In this document: positions 1-11,253 of the stretch, in pieces
How the letters are laid out: each line of letters begins with the position of its first letter
How positions within the stretch are numbered: position 1 is the stretch's first letter
Assembly: GCA_027064425.1 (NCBI GenBank)
Contig: JAMOPO010000015.1
Coordinates: 186,001-250,000 of the forward strand
Source: Methanobacteriota archaeon
Lineage (GTDB): Archaea; JAADCQ01; Methanopyri; Methanopyrales; Methanopyraceae
Direction: 5' to 3'
DNA length: 64,000 nt
Translations under genes and position numbers: made by a program
The notes under the pieces: generated by a model
The model's input: the letters and a program-made list of their open reading frames with translations, nothing else
Database searches by the model: none
Told to the model about the DNA's origin: nothing

Positions 1-632
1 TTCACCTCGGCCCACTCGGCGAGGGCCCTGAGGGCGTCGAGTCCGCGCTCGGTCACCGGGAACTCGATGGTCTCCTCGAACTTCTCGACGCGGAGTCGCG
101 GCTCCTCCGGCGTGGTGGTCAGCCAGTCCTCGCCGGGGCAGACGTCGCGCCAGCGCATGCGAACGAGGTCCATGACGCTGACGCCGGACTCGACGATGGT
201 CCGGAAGGGCGCCCACCAGGATGCGTCCTTGTTTTCTTTTGCCCACTCCTCGATCAAATCTACTTTACTTAAAATCTCCTTAGCCTCCTCCTCGGTCATC
301 TCGGGGGAGGCCGGCGACCCGTACGCCTTCACGGTGAGCACGATCATGGGGTCGCGGTCCACGGCCTTCAGGGCCTTGGTGAAGGCGTACCAGCACAGCC
401 GGCCCATCTCGTGGTCCAGCTCCATGTTCTCGACCTTGTCAACGAGCAGCCGGCGCAGCTGCCTGGCGACCTCGACGATCTCCTCGTTGTCGGCCTCCTC
501 GAGCCACCGGAGCGGCTCCTCGTCGATGATCTCTGAGAGGAACTCGTCCAGCCTCCTCAGGGCGAACCGGTACGAGTGCCGGGTGTTATCGTTCTCCACG
601 TCCAGCTGGTCGGCCAGGACCTCGAGGGACAT
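1..632 (-). CDS. Tyrosine recombinase/integrase-like protein, 5' part only
   Basis: This reverse-strand frame starts at ATG 632 and stays open to the window edge, so only about 210 N-terminal residues are visible. The first 110 residues read like the helical core-binding domain of tyrosine recombinases (RHSYRFALRRLDEFLSE near the start). The next part resembles the catalytic-domain entry (GVSVMDLVRMRWRDV near residue 150, then a strand ending in FPVTERGLDAL). In active enzymes the segment G-x-R-x-x-E/D-L carries the first catalytic Arg; here that position is Ser. It may therefore be inactive or a structural relative. The rest of the active site lies outside the window. The neighbour at 706 is divergent. 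Confidence 0.55.
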   Translation of the reverse strand, partial: MSLEVLADQLDVENDNTRHSYRFALRRLDEFLSEIIDEEPLRWLEEADNEEIVEVARQLRRLLVDKVENMELDHEMGRLCWYAFTKALKAVDRDPMIVLTVKAYGSPASPEMTEEEAKEILSKVDLIEEWAKENKDASWWAPFRTIVESGVSVMDLVRMRWRDVCPGEDWLTTTPEEPRLRVEKFEETIEFPVTERGLDALRALAEWAEV

Positions 633-705
633 TTAACCGGACCCCCGGGCGCGGGTCGACCGAGCTGGGAATGAGATATTTTTTCCGGGAAGGGCGAGCG
701 GGGGG

Positions 706-1596
706 TTGAGCGTGGCTGAATCCGTGGAGCTATATCACGGGGATTTGTACTCGATAGCCTACAGGGCGGAGCTCGACAAGTTCCTGCCGGTGATCGGGCG
801 GGCTAGGATCACGCCGGCGGAGCTGGCCCTGGCCGGCCTGCTGAGGAAGGGTTACAGGGTCGTGGTGAAGACGCTGGAGGGCAAGCAGCTGCCCGGCCGG
901 CGGCGGATCGAGCTGGCCAGCGAGGTCAAGGACCTGACGGGCCGGTTCGTCGAGGAACTCGTCGAGTCGAAGCGGGCGCACCACCTGCGGCTCTCGGCCC
1001 GGTGCCTGGGGGCCCCGGTCACGCTGGAGTACGAGCCGGACTGGACGGTGAAGGTGGGTGGCCGGCACGAGGTCGACCCGGAGCGGCTGCACAAGAACCG
1101 GGCGCTGGTCAAGCTGCTGGAGTTCGTTTCAGAGCACGAGGTGGAGTTCCCGGACGTGGTCATCGACCTGGGGGCCGCCCCGGGCGGATGGTCTTCGTTC
1201 GCCGCGCAGGTCGCCGAGCACGTGATCTCGGTGGACCCGGCCCGGCTGGAGGAGCGGGTGAAGGAGCTGGAGAACGTGCACCATCTGCGCGTGACCATCC
1301 AGGAGTTCGCGCTCCCGGACATGGTGAGCGCGGCGTTCCCCGGTGAGAACGCGTGCCTGCTGTCCGACGTGTACTCGGGCGACCCGGAGGAGGACCTTTA
1401 CGGGGTGCTCCGCGTCCTGGAGAACGTGAACCTGAAGATCGAGTGGGCGCTGATCAAGGTCGCCCCCACGGACGAGGCGGAGGGCGTGGTCGAGTGGTTC
1501 CGGGAGGAGGCGGAGGACCTGGGGTTCGAGTCGGAGGAGGTGGAGCTCGAGTCGGCGAGCTCTAACGAGACCTTCCTCTACCTGACACGAGGGTAG
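706..1596 (+). CDS. FtsJ/RlmE-like SAM-dependent RNA methyltransferase
   Basis: The 296-residue protein has an N-terminal RNA-binding-like half and a C-terminal Rossmann methyltransferase half. The SAM-binding motif VIDLGAAPGGWSSF lies near residue 152, the classic FtsJ signature. It is followed by a VDPARLEE acidic loop and, further on, LLSDVYSGDP and WALIKVAP, which sit where the catalytic Asp and Lys of 2'-O-methyltransferases are expected. The substrate is probably rRNA or tRNA, but that is inference. The start is TTG 706 or GTG 712; a G-rich stretch at 701-705 could serve either. Its 3' end overlaps the convergent cupin gene by 35 bp. Confidence 0.8.
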   Translation: MSVAESVELYHGDLYSIAYRAELDKFLPVIGRARITPAELALAGLLRKGYRVVVKTLEGKQLPGRRRIELASEVKDLTGRFVEELVESKRAHHLRLSARCLGAPVTLEYEPDWTVKVGGRHEVDPERLHKNRALVKLLEFVSEHEVEFPDVVIDLGAAPGGWSSFAAQVAEHVISVDPARLEERVKELENVHHLRVTIQEFALPDMVSAAFPGENACLLSDVYSGDPEEDLYGVLRVLENVNLKIEWALIKVAPTDEAEGVVEWFREEAEDLGFESEEVELESASSNETFLYLTRG

Positions 1597-1936
1597 TCCC
1601 CTCGTGGCGGTACGGGGGCGAGCACACGCACAGGATGCGCATCGGCTCGGTGCCCTCGTTCCGGACCCAGTGCACGGTGCCGCGCGGGATCTCCACGCAG
1701 TCCTCGGGACCAACCTCCAGCGCCCGGTCGTCCAGGTAGACCGTGCCCCGACCCTCAAGGATCCAGTAGACCTCATCGAACTCGTGGTAATGAGGTCGCG
1801 TGGACTCCCCCGGTGGGATCACCGCCACCGCCAGGCTCATGCCCTTGATCTCCGAGAACTCGGGCCTCACGAGCTCGTACACCAGCGATCCGTCCAGGGT
1901 CTCGTAGGGTTCCACGTCGCGCGGGTTCCTGCGCAA
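1562..1936 (-). CDS. Small single-domain cupin protein
   Basis: The 124-residue protein is one cupin beta-barrel. Motif 1 is complete (H49, H51, E55, then the glycine-rich turn), and motif 2 follows as G76...P84-x-G86...H89...N93. These are the metal ligands of the cupin_2 family. Such proteins include sugar isomerases, dioxygenases and auxin-binding-like proteins, and the sequence alone does not choose between them. It lies convergent to the methyltransferase gene with overlapping ends. No partner gene is adjacent on its strand; two C/D sRNAs lie just upstream. Confidence 0.8.
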   Translation of the reverse strand: MRRNPRDVEPYETLDGSLVYELVRPEFSEIKGMSLAVAVIPPGESTRPHYHEFDEVYWILEGRGTVYLDDRALEVGPEDCVEIPRGTVHWVRNEGTEPMRILCVCSPPYRHEGTTLVSGRGRSR

Positions 1937-1949
1937 GGACCCGGCCCCG

Positions 1950-2003
1950 ATGACGAGACGGGTGAGCGGTGAGCGCGGCGATGATCGGTCCGTCCATTGC
2001 CGA
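1950..2003 (+). ncRNA. C/D box guide sRNA (strong)
   Basis: Boxes in order are C ATGACGA, a 12-nt guide, D' GTGA, an 8-nt spacer, C' ATGATCG, a 12-nt guide (GTCCGTCCATTG) and D CCGA. The unusual D' GTGA matches C' ATGATCG: box position 6 is C instead of G and D' position 1 is G instead of C, so the pair is inverted but kept. It is intergenic between the cupin and cfbB genes. Coordinates run from box C to box D; the true ends are unknown. Confidence 0.65.
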
Positions 2004-2011
2004 GGGGATGA

Positions 2012-2066
2012 TCGGCGAAAGGGAGTTTCGTCATCCGCGGGGTCGGCGTCGGGAGCCCCTCCTCAT
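2012..2066 (-). ncRNA. C/D box guide sRNA (strong)
   Basis: Read on the reverse strand: C ATGAGGA, 13-nt guide, D' CCGA, 8-nt spacer, C' ATGACGA, 12-nt guide (AACTCCCTTTCG), D CCGA. The outer C/D pair has G5 opposite C2. It faces the sRNA at 1950-2003 on the other strand with an 8-bp gap. Confidence 0.7.
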
Positions 2067-2100
2067 TAACGCCTCCGAACCGCCGCGGCGCGCGGGTCGC

Positions 2101-3501
2101 CTAATGTCTTACCGCCTGGCCACCCTGCCGGTGCTCGTGGGCGCTCTCCGCCAGATTTCGGGCGAAGGTCGGGTGCGACGCCGCGTGAACGTGCACGTAG
2201 GTGCCCAGGACGTTGGGCATCCCCCTCGGCTGGATCCCCTCGCGCCCGCTCATGCCCTGCCCACGCAGGATCCTGTAGGCGAAGACGGCGTCCTTTAAGC
2301 TCAGGAGGCGGGAGTAGTGGAACTCGTGACCCTTGAACACCTCCCCTTGCCGGGTGACCGGGGTGTCTCGCACGGCCTCCGCCACGGTGTAGCTGAGCCC
2401 CTGAACGCGCGACGTCATCTCCACCGAGGCGTCCAGGACGCCGACCCACCGGTACCGCTCTCCCCCGTAACGCAGCTCCCTGCACAGGTACATCATGCCG
2501 CCGCACTCGGCGTAGACAGGGGCGCCGGACTCGGCCAGCTCCCGGATCGATTCCCGGCAGGCCTCGGCCTCCTCCAGCTCTCGGGCGAAGAGCTCGGGGT
2601 AGCCTCCACCGAGGTACAGCGCGTCGGCCGAGGGTGGGACCTCCTCGTCCTTGACCGGGCTGAACTCGAGCACCTTGGCCCCGTTCTCTTCGAGCGCCTC
2701 CAGGTTTTCGGGGTAGTAGAAGTTGAACGCCTCGTCCAGCGCCACGGCCACCCGGCAGCGGTGCGGGCTAACCTCCCAGGGCCGCTCTCCCTCCTCGACG
2801 GGCCCGGCTCGGTCGGCGATGTCGAGCAGGAGGTCAAGGTCCAACTGGTCGGCGATCAGCCGGGAGATCTCCTCGAGGCGACGCTCCATCTCCCGCCTGC
2901 GCTCGGGGGTCGGCGTGAGGCCCAGGTGCCGGTACTCAACCTTCATCGTCTCGGTGCGGGGCACGTACCCCAAGACTTCCACGTCCGGGACGTACTTGCG
3001 GAGCGCCCGCCTCGCCTTGCGGTAGTGGAGCTCGGAGCGGACGTTGTTGAGAATGACCCCCTCGATCCGGGCGTTCTCGAGCCGCCGGTAGCCCAGGACC
3101 ACGGCGGCGGCGCTCTTTGTCAGGCTGCGGGTGTCGACGACGAGCACGATCGGCGCGTTGAGGACCTCGGAGACGTGGTAAGTGCTCCCGCGGATCCCGA
3201 CCGCCCCGATCCCCTCGTAGAGCCCGCGGACACCCTCCACGATCGCGAGGTCGGCGTCCCGGGACCGCCGGTTGAAGAGCCAGAGGACGTGTTCCTCGCG
3301 GAACAGGAAGGTGTCAAGGTTCCCGCAGGGCCTGCCCGACGCCAGCCAGTGGTAAGATGGGTCGATGTAGTCGGGCCCGACCTTGAAGGGTTGAACGTCG
3401 AGCCCCTCCTCGGTGAGCGCCCGGATGATCCCGGCCGTGATGAGCGTCTTCCCGCAGGCGCTGGAGGTCCCGGCGACGACTACCCGGGGCGTTGAGGACA
3501 C
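2101..3501 (-). CDS. cfbB: Ni-sirohydrochlorin a,c-diamide synthase (CbiA/CobB family)
   Basis: The 466-residue glutamine-dependent amidase has an N-terminal P-loop (GTSSACGKT, residues 11-19), a dethiobiotin-synthetase-like core (VGPDYIDPSYH, AIVEGVRGLYEG), and a C-terminal class I glutamine amidotransferase-like domain with the nucleophile in AECGGMMYL (Cys near 333). Full length matches the CbiA family. Methanogens use this family to amidate Ni-sirohydrochlorin on the way to coenzyme F430, the cofactor of methyl-CoM reductase; a role in cobyrinate amidation as well cannot be excluded. The start is GTG 3501. An AT-rich promoter lies between it and the divergent small zinc-ribbon gene. Confidence 0.88.
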   Translation of the reverse strand: MSSTPRVVVAGTSSACGKTLITAGIIRALTEEGLDVQPFKVGPDYIDPSYHWLASGRPCGNLDTFLFREEHVLWLFNRRSRDADLAIVEGVRGLYEGIGAVGIRGSTYHVSEVLNAPIVLVVDTRSLTKSAAAVVLGYRRLENARIEGVILNNVRSELHYRKARRALRKYVPDVEVLGYVPRTETMKVEYRHLGLTPTPERRREMERRLEEISRLIADQLDLDLLLDIADRAGPVEEGERPWEVSPHRCRVAVALDEAFNFYYPENLEALEENGAKVLEFSPVKDEEVPPSADALYLGGGYPELFARELEEAEACRESIRELAESGAPVYAECGGMMYLCRELRYGGERYRWVGVLDASVEMTSRVQGLSYTVAEAVRDTPVTRQGEVFKGHEFHYSRLLSLKDAVFAYRILRGQGMSGREGIQPRGMPNVLGTYVHVHAASHPTFARNLAESAHEHRQGGQAVRH

Positions 3502-3512
3502 CGCGACCGCCC

Positions 3513-3530
3513 CGGTTAAATTTGATATAG
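3513..3530. promoter_or_regulatory. Divergent AT-rich promoter region
   Basis: The stretch around GTTAAATTTGATATAGG is the only AT-rich patch between cfbB (start 3501, reverse) and the zinc-ribbon gene (start 3578, forward). It can supply TATA elements for either direction. Assignment rests on composition and position only. Confidence 0.45.
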
Positions 3531-3577
3531 GGGTTCCTCCCCGCGCCGGCGCTCACGGGGGGAGAGCGCTCCTAGCC

Positions 3578-3772
3578 ATGAGGTGCAAGAAGTGCGGGTC
3601 ATCGCGCGTGGTTGAGTGCGAGGACGGGAAGTACACCGTGGTCCGGTGCAGGGATTGCGGCCACGCGGTGGTCCGGAAGCGTGTCGAGCCCGTGGGAACG
3701 ACGCACGACGTCATCAGCCTCGCCATCGCCGCGACGCTGGCGGTCGGCGCCATCGCCTCGGTCCTCGTGTAG
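3578..3772 (+). CDS. Small zinc-ribbon protein with C-terminal membrane helix
   Basis: This is a 64-residue protein. The first 30 residues hold two CxxC knuckles (MRCKKCGSS and VVRCRDCGHA), a rubredoxin-type zinc ribbon. The last 20 residues (SLAIAATLAVGAIASVLV) form a membrane helix running to the C-terminus. The frame is open further upstream, but ATG 3578 is chosen because the protein then begins right at the zinc ribbon and avoids overlap with cfbB. No function is recognised; a tail-anchored zinc-ribbon protein at the inner face of the membrane is the simplest reading. Confidence 0.65.
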   Translation: MRCKKCGSSRVVECEDGKYTVVRCRDCGHAVVRKRVEPVGTTHDVISLAIAATLAVGAIASVLV

Positions 3773-3991
3773 GCGGCCCGCGTGAGTGAGCGTTGAGGGG
3801 CGGAGGGAAGAGAGCGGTCATCGGTGGCGCGCAGCGCCTCCTCGCGGGGTCGGTGTCCCGGCCCGGTACGTGCGGTGCTCATCCCAGGAGGGGACGCCTC
3901 CGGGGTCACACCGCCCGCAGCGTACCGCTGTGACCGGGTCGGGGGACGCGCACGCCCCTCCGGCCGGCCTTTTTCTCCAATTTATTCCTTC

Positions 3992-5191
3992 CTACCCGAT
4001 CAGGTGCCGGACGTGCTTGATCAGCGAGGGTTTCCTCTTGACCACCTTCTTGGCTACCCTCGCCACCCCCTCGCCGCGAACCAGCTTCAGGATGTCCTCC
4101 TGGTCCAGCGCCTCCGCGAGCGCGTTCAGCTCGTCGTTGCTCATGTTGGAGAGCGCGCGGGACGCCTTCCTCGTCAGCTTGAACATCCTGCCGAACTCCT
4201 CCTCCCAGCGCTCCTGGTACTCCTTCAACCGCTCCGCGGACGGGTCCTCCTCGCTCGCAGCCTCCGCCGCCACCTCGCCCGCGATCCGACCGCACACCAG
4301 GGAGGTGTGGAGCCCGCCACCGGTGATGGGGTTCACCTGCCGGGCCGCGTCCCCCACGACGAGGATCCCGTCGTCGTACGTCCTCCCCAGCGGCCCGCAC
4401 ACCGGCACGCCACCCACGTTCAGCTCGACCGGTTTGGCCCCCTCCAGGACGTCCGAGAGGAGCTCGTGCTCTCGGATGGCCCGGTCGAGCAGCTCCAGGG
4501 CGAGTCCCGGCTCGGCCTCGGAGCCACGGATTCCGAGTCCCACGTTCGCCCGCCCGTCGCCCTTCGGGAAGACCCAGAAGTACCCGCCCGGGAAGGTCTC
4601 GTTGTCGACGAAGAAGTGGGTGGCGTCCTCCTCCACGTCCACACCGACCATCTCGTACTGGGCGCAGGTGCAGAGGTCCTCCGGCTCGAGCGGCGGGACG
4701 AGCCCCGCGCTCCGCCCGACCCGCGACTCGATCCCGTCCGCCGCGATCACCACCTCGGCCCGCACCTCGTGCACGCCCTCCTCGTCCTCGAACTCGACGC
4801 CCACGACCCGTCCCTCCTCCAGGAGGGCTCGCCTGGCGTGAGCCAGAAGCCGGAGCTCGGCCCCCTCGTCGACCGCGCGGGCGGCGAGCCACCGGTCGAA
4901 CAGCTTCCGCTCCAGGATGTACCCGTCCCCGGGCACCTCGAACCGCTCGCCGTTGGGCGCGTAGATTAGCGCCCGGGACACCTCGTTCGCGATCCACTCG
5001 TCCTGCGGCTTGATCCCCGCGTGCTTGAGCCCTCGGGCGCTGATGCCTTCGGCGCACTGCTTGGGCACGCCGATCTCGGCCCGGCGCTCCAGGACCAGAA
5101 CGTCACAGCCCTCCCGCGCGGCCGCCCACGCCGCCATCGACCCGGCCGGACCCGCCCCCACCACGACCACGTCGTAACGCTCCTCCGTCAA
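3992..5191 (-). CDS. Digeranylgeranylglycerophospholipid reductase (geranylgeranyl reductase family)
   Basis: The 399-residue flavoprotein has an FAD-binding Rossmann motif at its N-terminus (YDVVVVGAGPAGS), the second FAD motif GILVVGDAARQVNPITGGG, and the family's substrate-domain segment YFWVFPKGDGRANVG. It saturates the isoprenoid chains of archaeal membrane lipids, taking electrons from ferredoxin. The start is TTG 5191; its TTGA overlaps the stop of the ferredoxin gene, and a strong GGGGGAGG lies just upstream. An open frame continuing beyond this start is the ferredoxin region read in the wrong frame. It is the last gene of a translationally coupled trio with pus10 and ferredoxin. Confidence 0.85.
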   Translation of the reverse strand: MTEERYDVVVVGAGPAGSMAAWAAAREGCDVLVLERRAEIGVPKQCAEGISARGLKHAGIKPQDEWIANEVSRALIYAPNGERFEVPGDGYILERKLFDRWLAARAVDEGAELRLLAHARRALLEEGRVVGVEFEDEEGVHEVRAEVVIAADGIESRVGRSAGLVPPLEPEDLCTCAQYEMVGVDVEEDATHFFVDNETFPGGYFWVFPKGDGRANVGLGIRGSEAEPGLALELLDRAIREHELLSDVLEGAKPVELNVGGVPVCGPLGRTYDDGILVVGDAARQVNPITGGGLHTSLVCGRIAGEVAAEAASEEDPSAERLKEYQERWEEEFGRMFKLTRKASRALSNMSNDELNALAEALDQEDILKLVRGEGVARVAKKVVKRKPSLIKHVRHLIG

Positions 5192-5361
5192 CGCTCCTCC
5201 CCCTCGCGCAGGGCGCCGGTCGGACAGACCCGGGCGCAGAGCCCGCAGTCGTTGCAGTCGGAGGAGAACTCGGGCTTCCCTCCGGAGATCGTAACGGCAT
5301 CGTTCGGGCAGACGGCCGCGCACACGGCGCACCCGAGGCACAGCCTTTGGTCCACGATCAA
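5188..5361 (-). CDS. 2[4Fe-4S] ferredoxin
   Basis: This 57-residue protein has two complete cluster motifs, CLGCAVCAAVCP and CNDCGLCARVCP, each CxxCxxCxxxCP. An in-frame TGA just upstream limits the start to TTG 5361. The TTG overlaps the stop of pus10, and the TGA at the other end overlaps the TTG start of the geranylgeranyl reductase. That coupling strongly suggests it is the electron donor for the reductase. A ferredoxin immediately upstream of this reductase is a known arrangement in methanogens. Confidence 0.85.
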   Translation of the reverse strand: MIVDQRLCLGCAVCAAVCPNDAVTISGGKPEFSSDCNDCGLCARVCPTGALREGEER

Positions 5362-6677
5362 CCTCGATCACCCTCCTCCAGGAACTCGATCACGTCCAAC
5401 CGCTCGCACTCGGCGCGAACGCCGACCAGCTCCGCCAGGCTGGGTCGCGTCCGACCCTCGTCTCCGGATATTAACTCTTTCACGTACAGCCCGGGATCGC
5501 ACAGGAACTCAACCACCGCCTCGTCGCCCTCGTGCCTGATCAGCCGCGCCTCATGCACCCGCTTGACCCTCACCTTGTCCGCCCGACGGTGTAGCACCCG
5601 CCTCGGAGTGCGCTGGTGGATCTCGCGCTCGGTGAGCTCGTTCAGCGCCTTCCGAACGCGGTCCTCCGAGACCTCACGCTCGAAGACCACCCACGCCCGG
5701 TAGCGCTTAAGCGACCGCTCGGAGAGGTCCTTAACGCGCCGCACGTCCTCGGCCTCGCCGAGCTCCAGGTCCCTGACGCGGACCTTGTTGCCGACCTCCT
5801 TCTCGATCCTCTCCTCCAGCCGCCGTAGGTCCGCGGTCCGGCGCTTCGGGTAGAGGAGCTCGATCACGAACGGGCGCCCGTTGCCCAGCATCCTTACGTC
5901 GATGTCCTCGCGACCCGCCGCGTGGAACTTGTGGTACTCCGCCAGGAACGCGTCCTTGAGCACCATCCCGATCAGCTCCTCCACCGACTCCAGGTACACC
6001 TTGCCCGTGTAGTCGCACTCCGAGCAGCCCGCGCCCTTGCACTTCGGGCAGGGCCACTTGGTCTGCGGCAGCCCGCGGCGGAGCTTGAGGTACCGGCCCC
6101 GCACGTACACGGGCTTGACGTTCAGCTCCAGCTTGGGGTCGTCCAGGGAGGGGCGGAAGTCGAAGATCAGCTCGGCGTCGGGGTCCCTCGGGTCCGCCCG
6201 TTCTCCGAGGATGCGCTCGACGCGCTTGCCCACCTCCCGGTTGAACTCCCGCTTGATGGGCTCCCCCTCGGTCTCCAGCACGTCCCAGAGCTCCCGCTCC
6301 CGGTCGAGGACGCGGTCCGGCCACCGGGAGCCGATGATGAACCCGTCGAAGTCCAGCTCCTCGAGCTCCAGCGCGGCCGCCTCCGCGAACTCGTCGCAGC
6401 GCGAGAGGACGCCCTCGCAGATCCCGCAGGGCTCGGGTGAGGGCGGGTCGTCGAGGACGGCGGTCGCCTCCTCGAGACCGGAGCGGGCGAGGAGCTCGAG
6501 CGCGTCGGTGTCGTCCTCGGCCTGCGCGAGCATACCCAGGGTGAGCTTGAGCGCCCGGCCGCGCTCCCGGTTCTCCAGCCCGGTGAGCCGGTACCCGAAG
6601 GCCCTGCCCAGGCAGGCGTCGCACGGGTTGAACCGGTCAAGGGCCTCGAGCAGCCGCTCCCTGAGCCGCTCGTCCAC
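5358..6677 (-). CDS. pus10: tRNA pseudouridine synthase Pus10
   Basis: The 439-residue protein begins with zinc-binding CxxC pairs (CDAC near 20, CGIC near 85) and a THUMP-like region, and carries the Pus10 catalytic motif GREDIDVRMLGNGRPF near residue 255, with its nucleophilic Asp. Pus10 makes pseudouridine 54 and/or 55 in the T-loop of archaeal tRNAs. A CPKCKGAGC...C zinc knuckle precedes the catalytic motif. The start is GTG 6677 with GGGGGAA upstream. Its stop overlaps the ferredoxin start (TTGA), so it heads the operon. Its link to lipid reduction is positional only. Confidence 0.88.
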   Translation of the reverse strand: MDERLRERLLEALDRFNPCDACLGRAFGYRLTGLENRERGRALKLTLGMLAQAEDDTDALELLARSGLEEATAVLDDPPSPEPCGICEGVLSRCDEFAEAAALELEELDFDGFIIGSRWPDRVLDRERELWDVLETEGEPIKREFNREVGKRVERILGERADPRDPDAELIFDFRPSLDDPKLELNVKPVYVRGRYLKLRRGLPQTKWPCPKCKGAGCSECDYTGKVYLESVEELIGMVLKDAFLAEYHKFHAAGREDIDVRMLGNGRPFVIELLYPKRRTADLRRLEERIEKEVGNKVRVRDLELGEAEDVRRVKDLSERSLKRYRAWVVFEREVSEDRVRKALNELTEREIHQRTPRRVLHRRADKVRVKRVHEARLIRHEGDEAVVEFLCDPGLYVKELISGDEGRTRPSLAELVGVRAECERLDVIEFLEEGDRG

Positions 6678-6733
6678 GGCGATTCCCCCGCGATCGGGGC
6701 GGTTTCACCGTGCCGAGCGTGCCTGAGCGGTAA

Positions 6734-9416
<2,683 letters not shown>

Positions 9417-9420
<4 letters not shown>

Positions 9421-10799
9421 GCCTCACCCCCTCCGTCGGGGGGCACCGGGGTCGGGTACTCGCCGGTGAGGCAACCCACGCAGAGCTGGTTGCGCTTCAG
9501 GCCGATGGCGTCGACGAGGCCTTCGAGGGACAGGTACGCGAGCGAGTCCGCGGCGATCTCGTCCCGGATCTCCGGGATGTCCTTGTCCGCGGCTATCAGC
9601 TCTTCCTTGGTCGCCATGTCGATGCCGTAATAACACGGTGAGACGATCGGCGGCGAGGCGATCCGCACGTGGATGCTCTCCGCTCCGGCGTCCCTTAGCA
9701 TCTCGACGATCTGTCGGGACGTGTTCCCGCGGACGATGCTGTCGTCGATGACGGCGACGGACTTACCCTCGACGAGCTCGCGGATGGGGTTCAGCTTGAT
9801 CCGAATGCTGCGGACGCGCTCCTCCTGCTCGGGCATGATGAACGTCCGGCCGACGTACCGGTTCTTGATCAGCCCCTCCTCCATCGGCACGCCCAGCTTC
9901 TCGGCGTACCCCAGGGCGGCCGTGCGGCCGGAGTCCGGGACGGGGACCACGACGTCGCACTCGACCGGGGCCTCCTCGGCCAGTCGGTACCCCATCCGCT
10001 TCCGGCAAGCGTACACGCACCGACCCTCGATGATCGAGTCCGGCCGGGCGAAGTAGACGTACTCGAACATGCACACGGCGGGGCGCTCGCGTCGAACGAC
10101 CTTGGATTCGACCTCGCCGTCGCGGATCCAGACCACCTCGCCTCGGTCCAGCTCCCGCCACTCCTCCACGCCGAGCACGTCCAGCCCCACGGTCTCGGAG
10201 GACACGAAGTAACCCCGCTCGTCCCAGCCCAGGCACAGCGGCCGGAAGCCCCACGGGTCCCTCACCGCGATCAGGTCGCCGGAGCTGGTCACGATGGTCA
10301 GCGAGTAGGCCCCGACGAGCTCCTCCATCACGCGCTCGAAGGCCTCGAACACGTCGTCCGTCTCCGTAAGCTCCATGGCCAGGAGCCGGGCGATCACCTC
10401 GGAGTCCGTTTCGGAAACGAAGGCGTGACCTTCGGAAACCAGCCGCCTCCGCAGCTCCTCGGAGTTCACGATGTCGCCGTTGTGCGCCAGGGCCAGCTCC
10501 CCACCCGAGTAACCGACCTTGAAGGGCTGCGCGTTGATCAGCTCCGAGGCGCCGGTCGTGGAGTACCGGACGTGACCGATCCCCACCGGCCCGGAGAGCT
10601 TGCGGAGGTCCCTCCGGTCGAAGACCTCGGTGACTAGGCCCATCCCCTTCTTCCCGGTAAGCCGCAGCCCGTCGTACACGCAGATGCCGGCCGACTCCTG
10701 CCCGCGGTGCTGGTTGGCGTGCAGAATAAGGTAGTTGTAAGTGCCCGCACTGTCCCCATCCAGCAGGTAGCACCCCGAGACCCCGCACATGGGGATCAT
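9417..10799 (-). CDS. purF: Amidophosphoribosyltransferase
   Basis: The first committed enzyme of purine synthesis, transferring glutamine ammonia to PRPP. The nucleophilic Cys follows a very short propeptide: from ATG 10799 the protein begins MIPMCGVSG; from ATG 10790 it begins MCGVSG. The glutaminase half includes GHVRYSTTG and LAHNGDIVN. The phosphoribosyltransferase half has the PRPP loop VAVIDDSIVRGNTS. The C-terminal CVGCLTG fits the iron-sulfur type. The open frame continues far upstream, but that part lacks coding character. The stop overlaps the membrane gene downstream. Confidence 0.95.
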
Positions 10800-11230
10800 C
10801 CCCCGGAGGGAGGGCGCGTTGATCGAGCTCGTTGCGCTCGTCTTCATATCCTGCCCGGGCCCGGAGGATCTCGCCCTGCAGAACCATGCGCTGGAGGTCA
10901 AGAAGTCGTCCGAGCTCGAGCGTAGGTCATGGAGCGAGGTCAAGGTGACGAGCGAGCGGCGCGAGGAGGTCCCGCGCCCCTCACCCGGTGGGCGCCTGCG
11001 GCGATCCGAGGTTGCCGGGGAGAAGCAGGTGAGGGAGAGGGTGAAGCGGGAGGCTCCGACCGGCCGCGCGAGCGGGGTCGCGGGCGGGGGCAAGGGCGTG
11101 GCGGTGGGAAGGAAGAAGTCCAGACCGCGCCACCGGGGCGTCGGCTCCTGCCCGGGCCCCGAGCGGCCGGACCTCCTGGGGGCCCTGGTCACGTTCTCGC
11201 TCTCGGCGCTGGGCGGGCTGGGCATGTGGC
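10800..11230. other. 431-bp gap between DP2 and purF
   Basis: No convincing gene fills this stretch apart from the weak 51-codon forward candidate at 11098. The sequence is GC-rich with no AT-rich promoter on either strand except ATATCC near 10848. I searched for C/D boxes and found no complete set. Confidence 0.5.
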
Positions 11231-11253
11231 TCAGCTCTCGGTCTCTCCGATGA
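11098..11253 (+). CDS. Possible small membrane protein (weak)
   Basis: A 51-codon frame starting GTG-GCG-GTG with a G-rich stretch upstream. It encodes a basic N-terminus (VGRKKSRPRHRG) followed by one hydrophobic helix (LLGALVTFSLSALGGLGMWL) and ends with RSLR. It overlaps the 3' end of DP2 by 23 bp. It may be a shadow; the basic-then-hydrophobic layout is the only support. Confidence 0.25.
   Translation: MAVGRKKSRPRHRGVGSCPGPERPDLLGALVTFSLSALGGLGMWLSSRSLR

Noticed and set aside
3833-3894. Reverse-strand ATGAGCA...CCGA...GCGAGGA...CCGA resembling a C/D sRNA
   Set aside because: Guide lengths are irregular (14 nt and undefined) and the box pairs do not complement; no D' at the expected distance.
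3906-5057. 383-codon Arg/Gly-rich reverse frame inside the geranylgeranyl reductase gene
   Set aside because: Low-complexity Arg/Gly/Ala translation typical of GC-rich shadow frames; the true frame encodes a well-matched flavoprotein.
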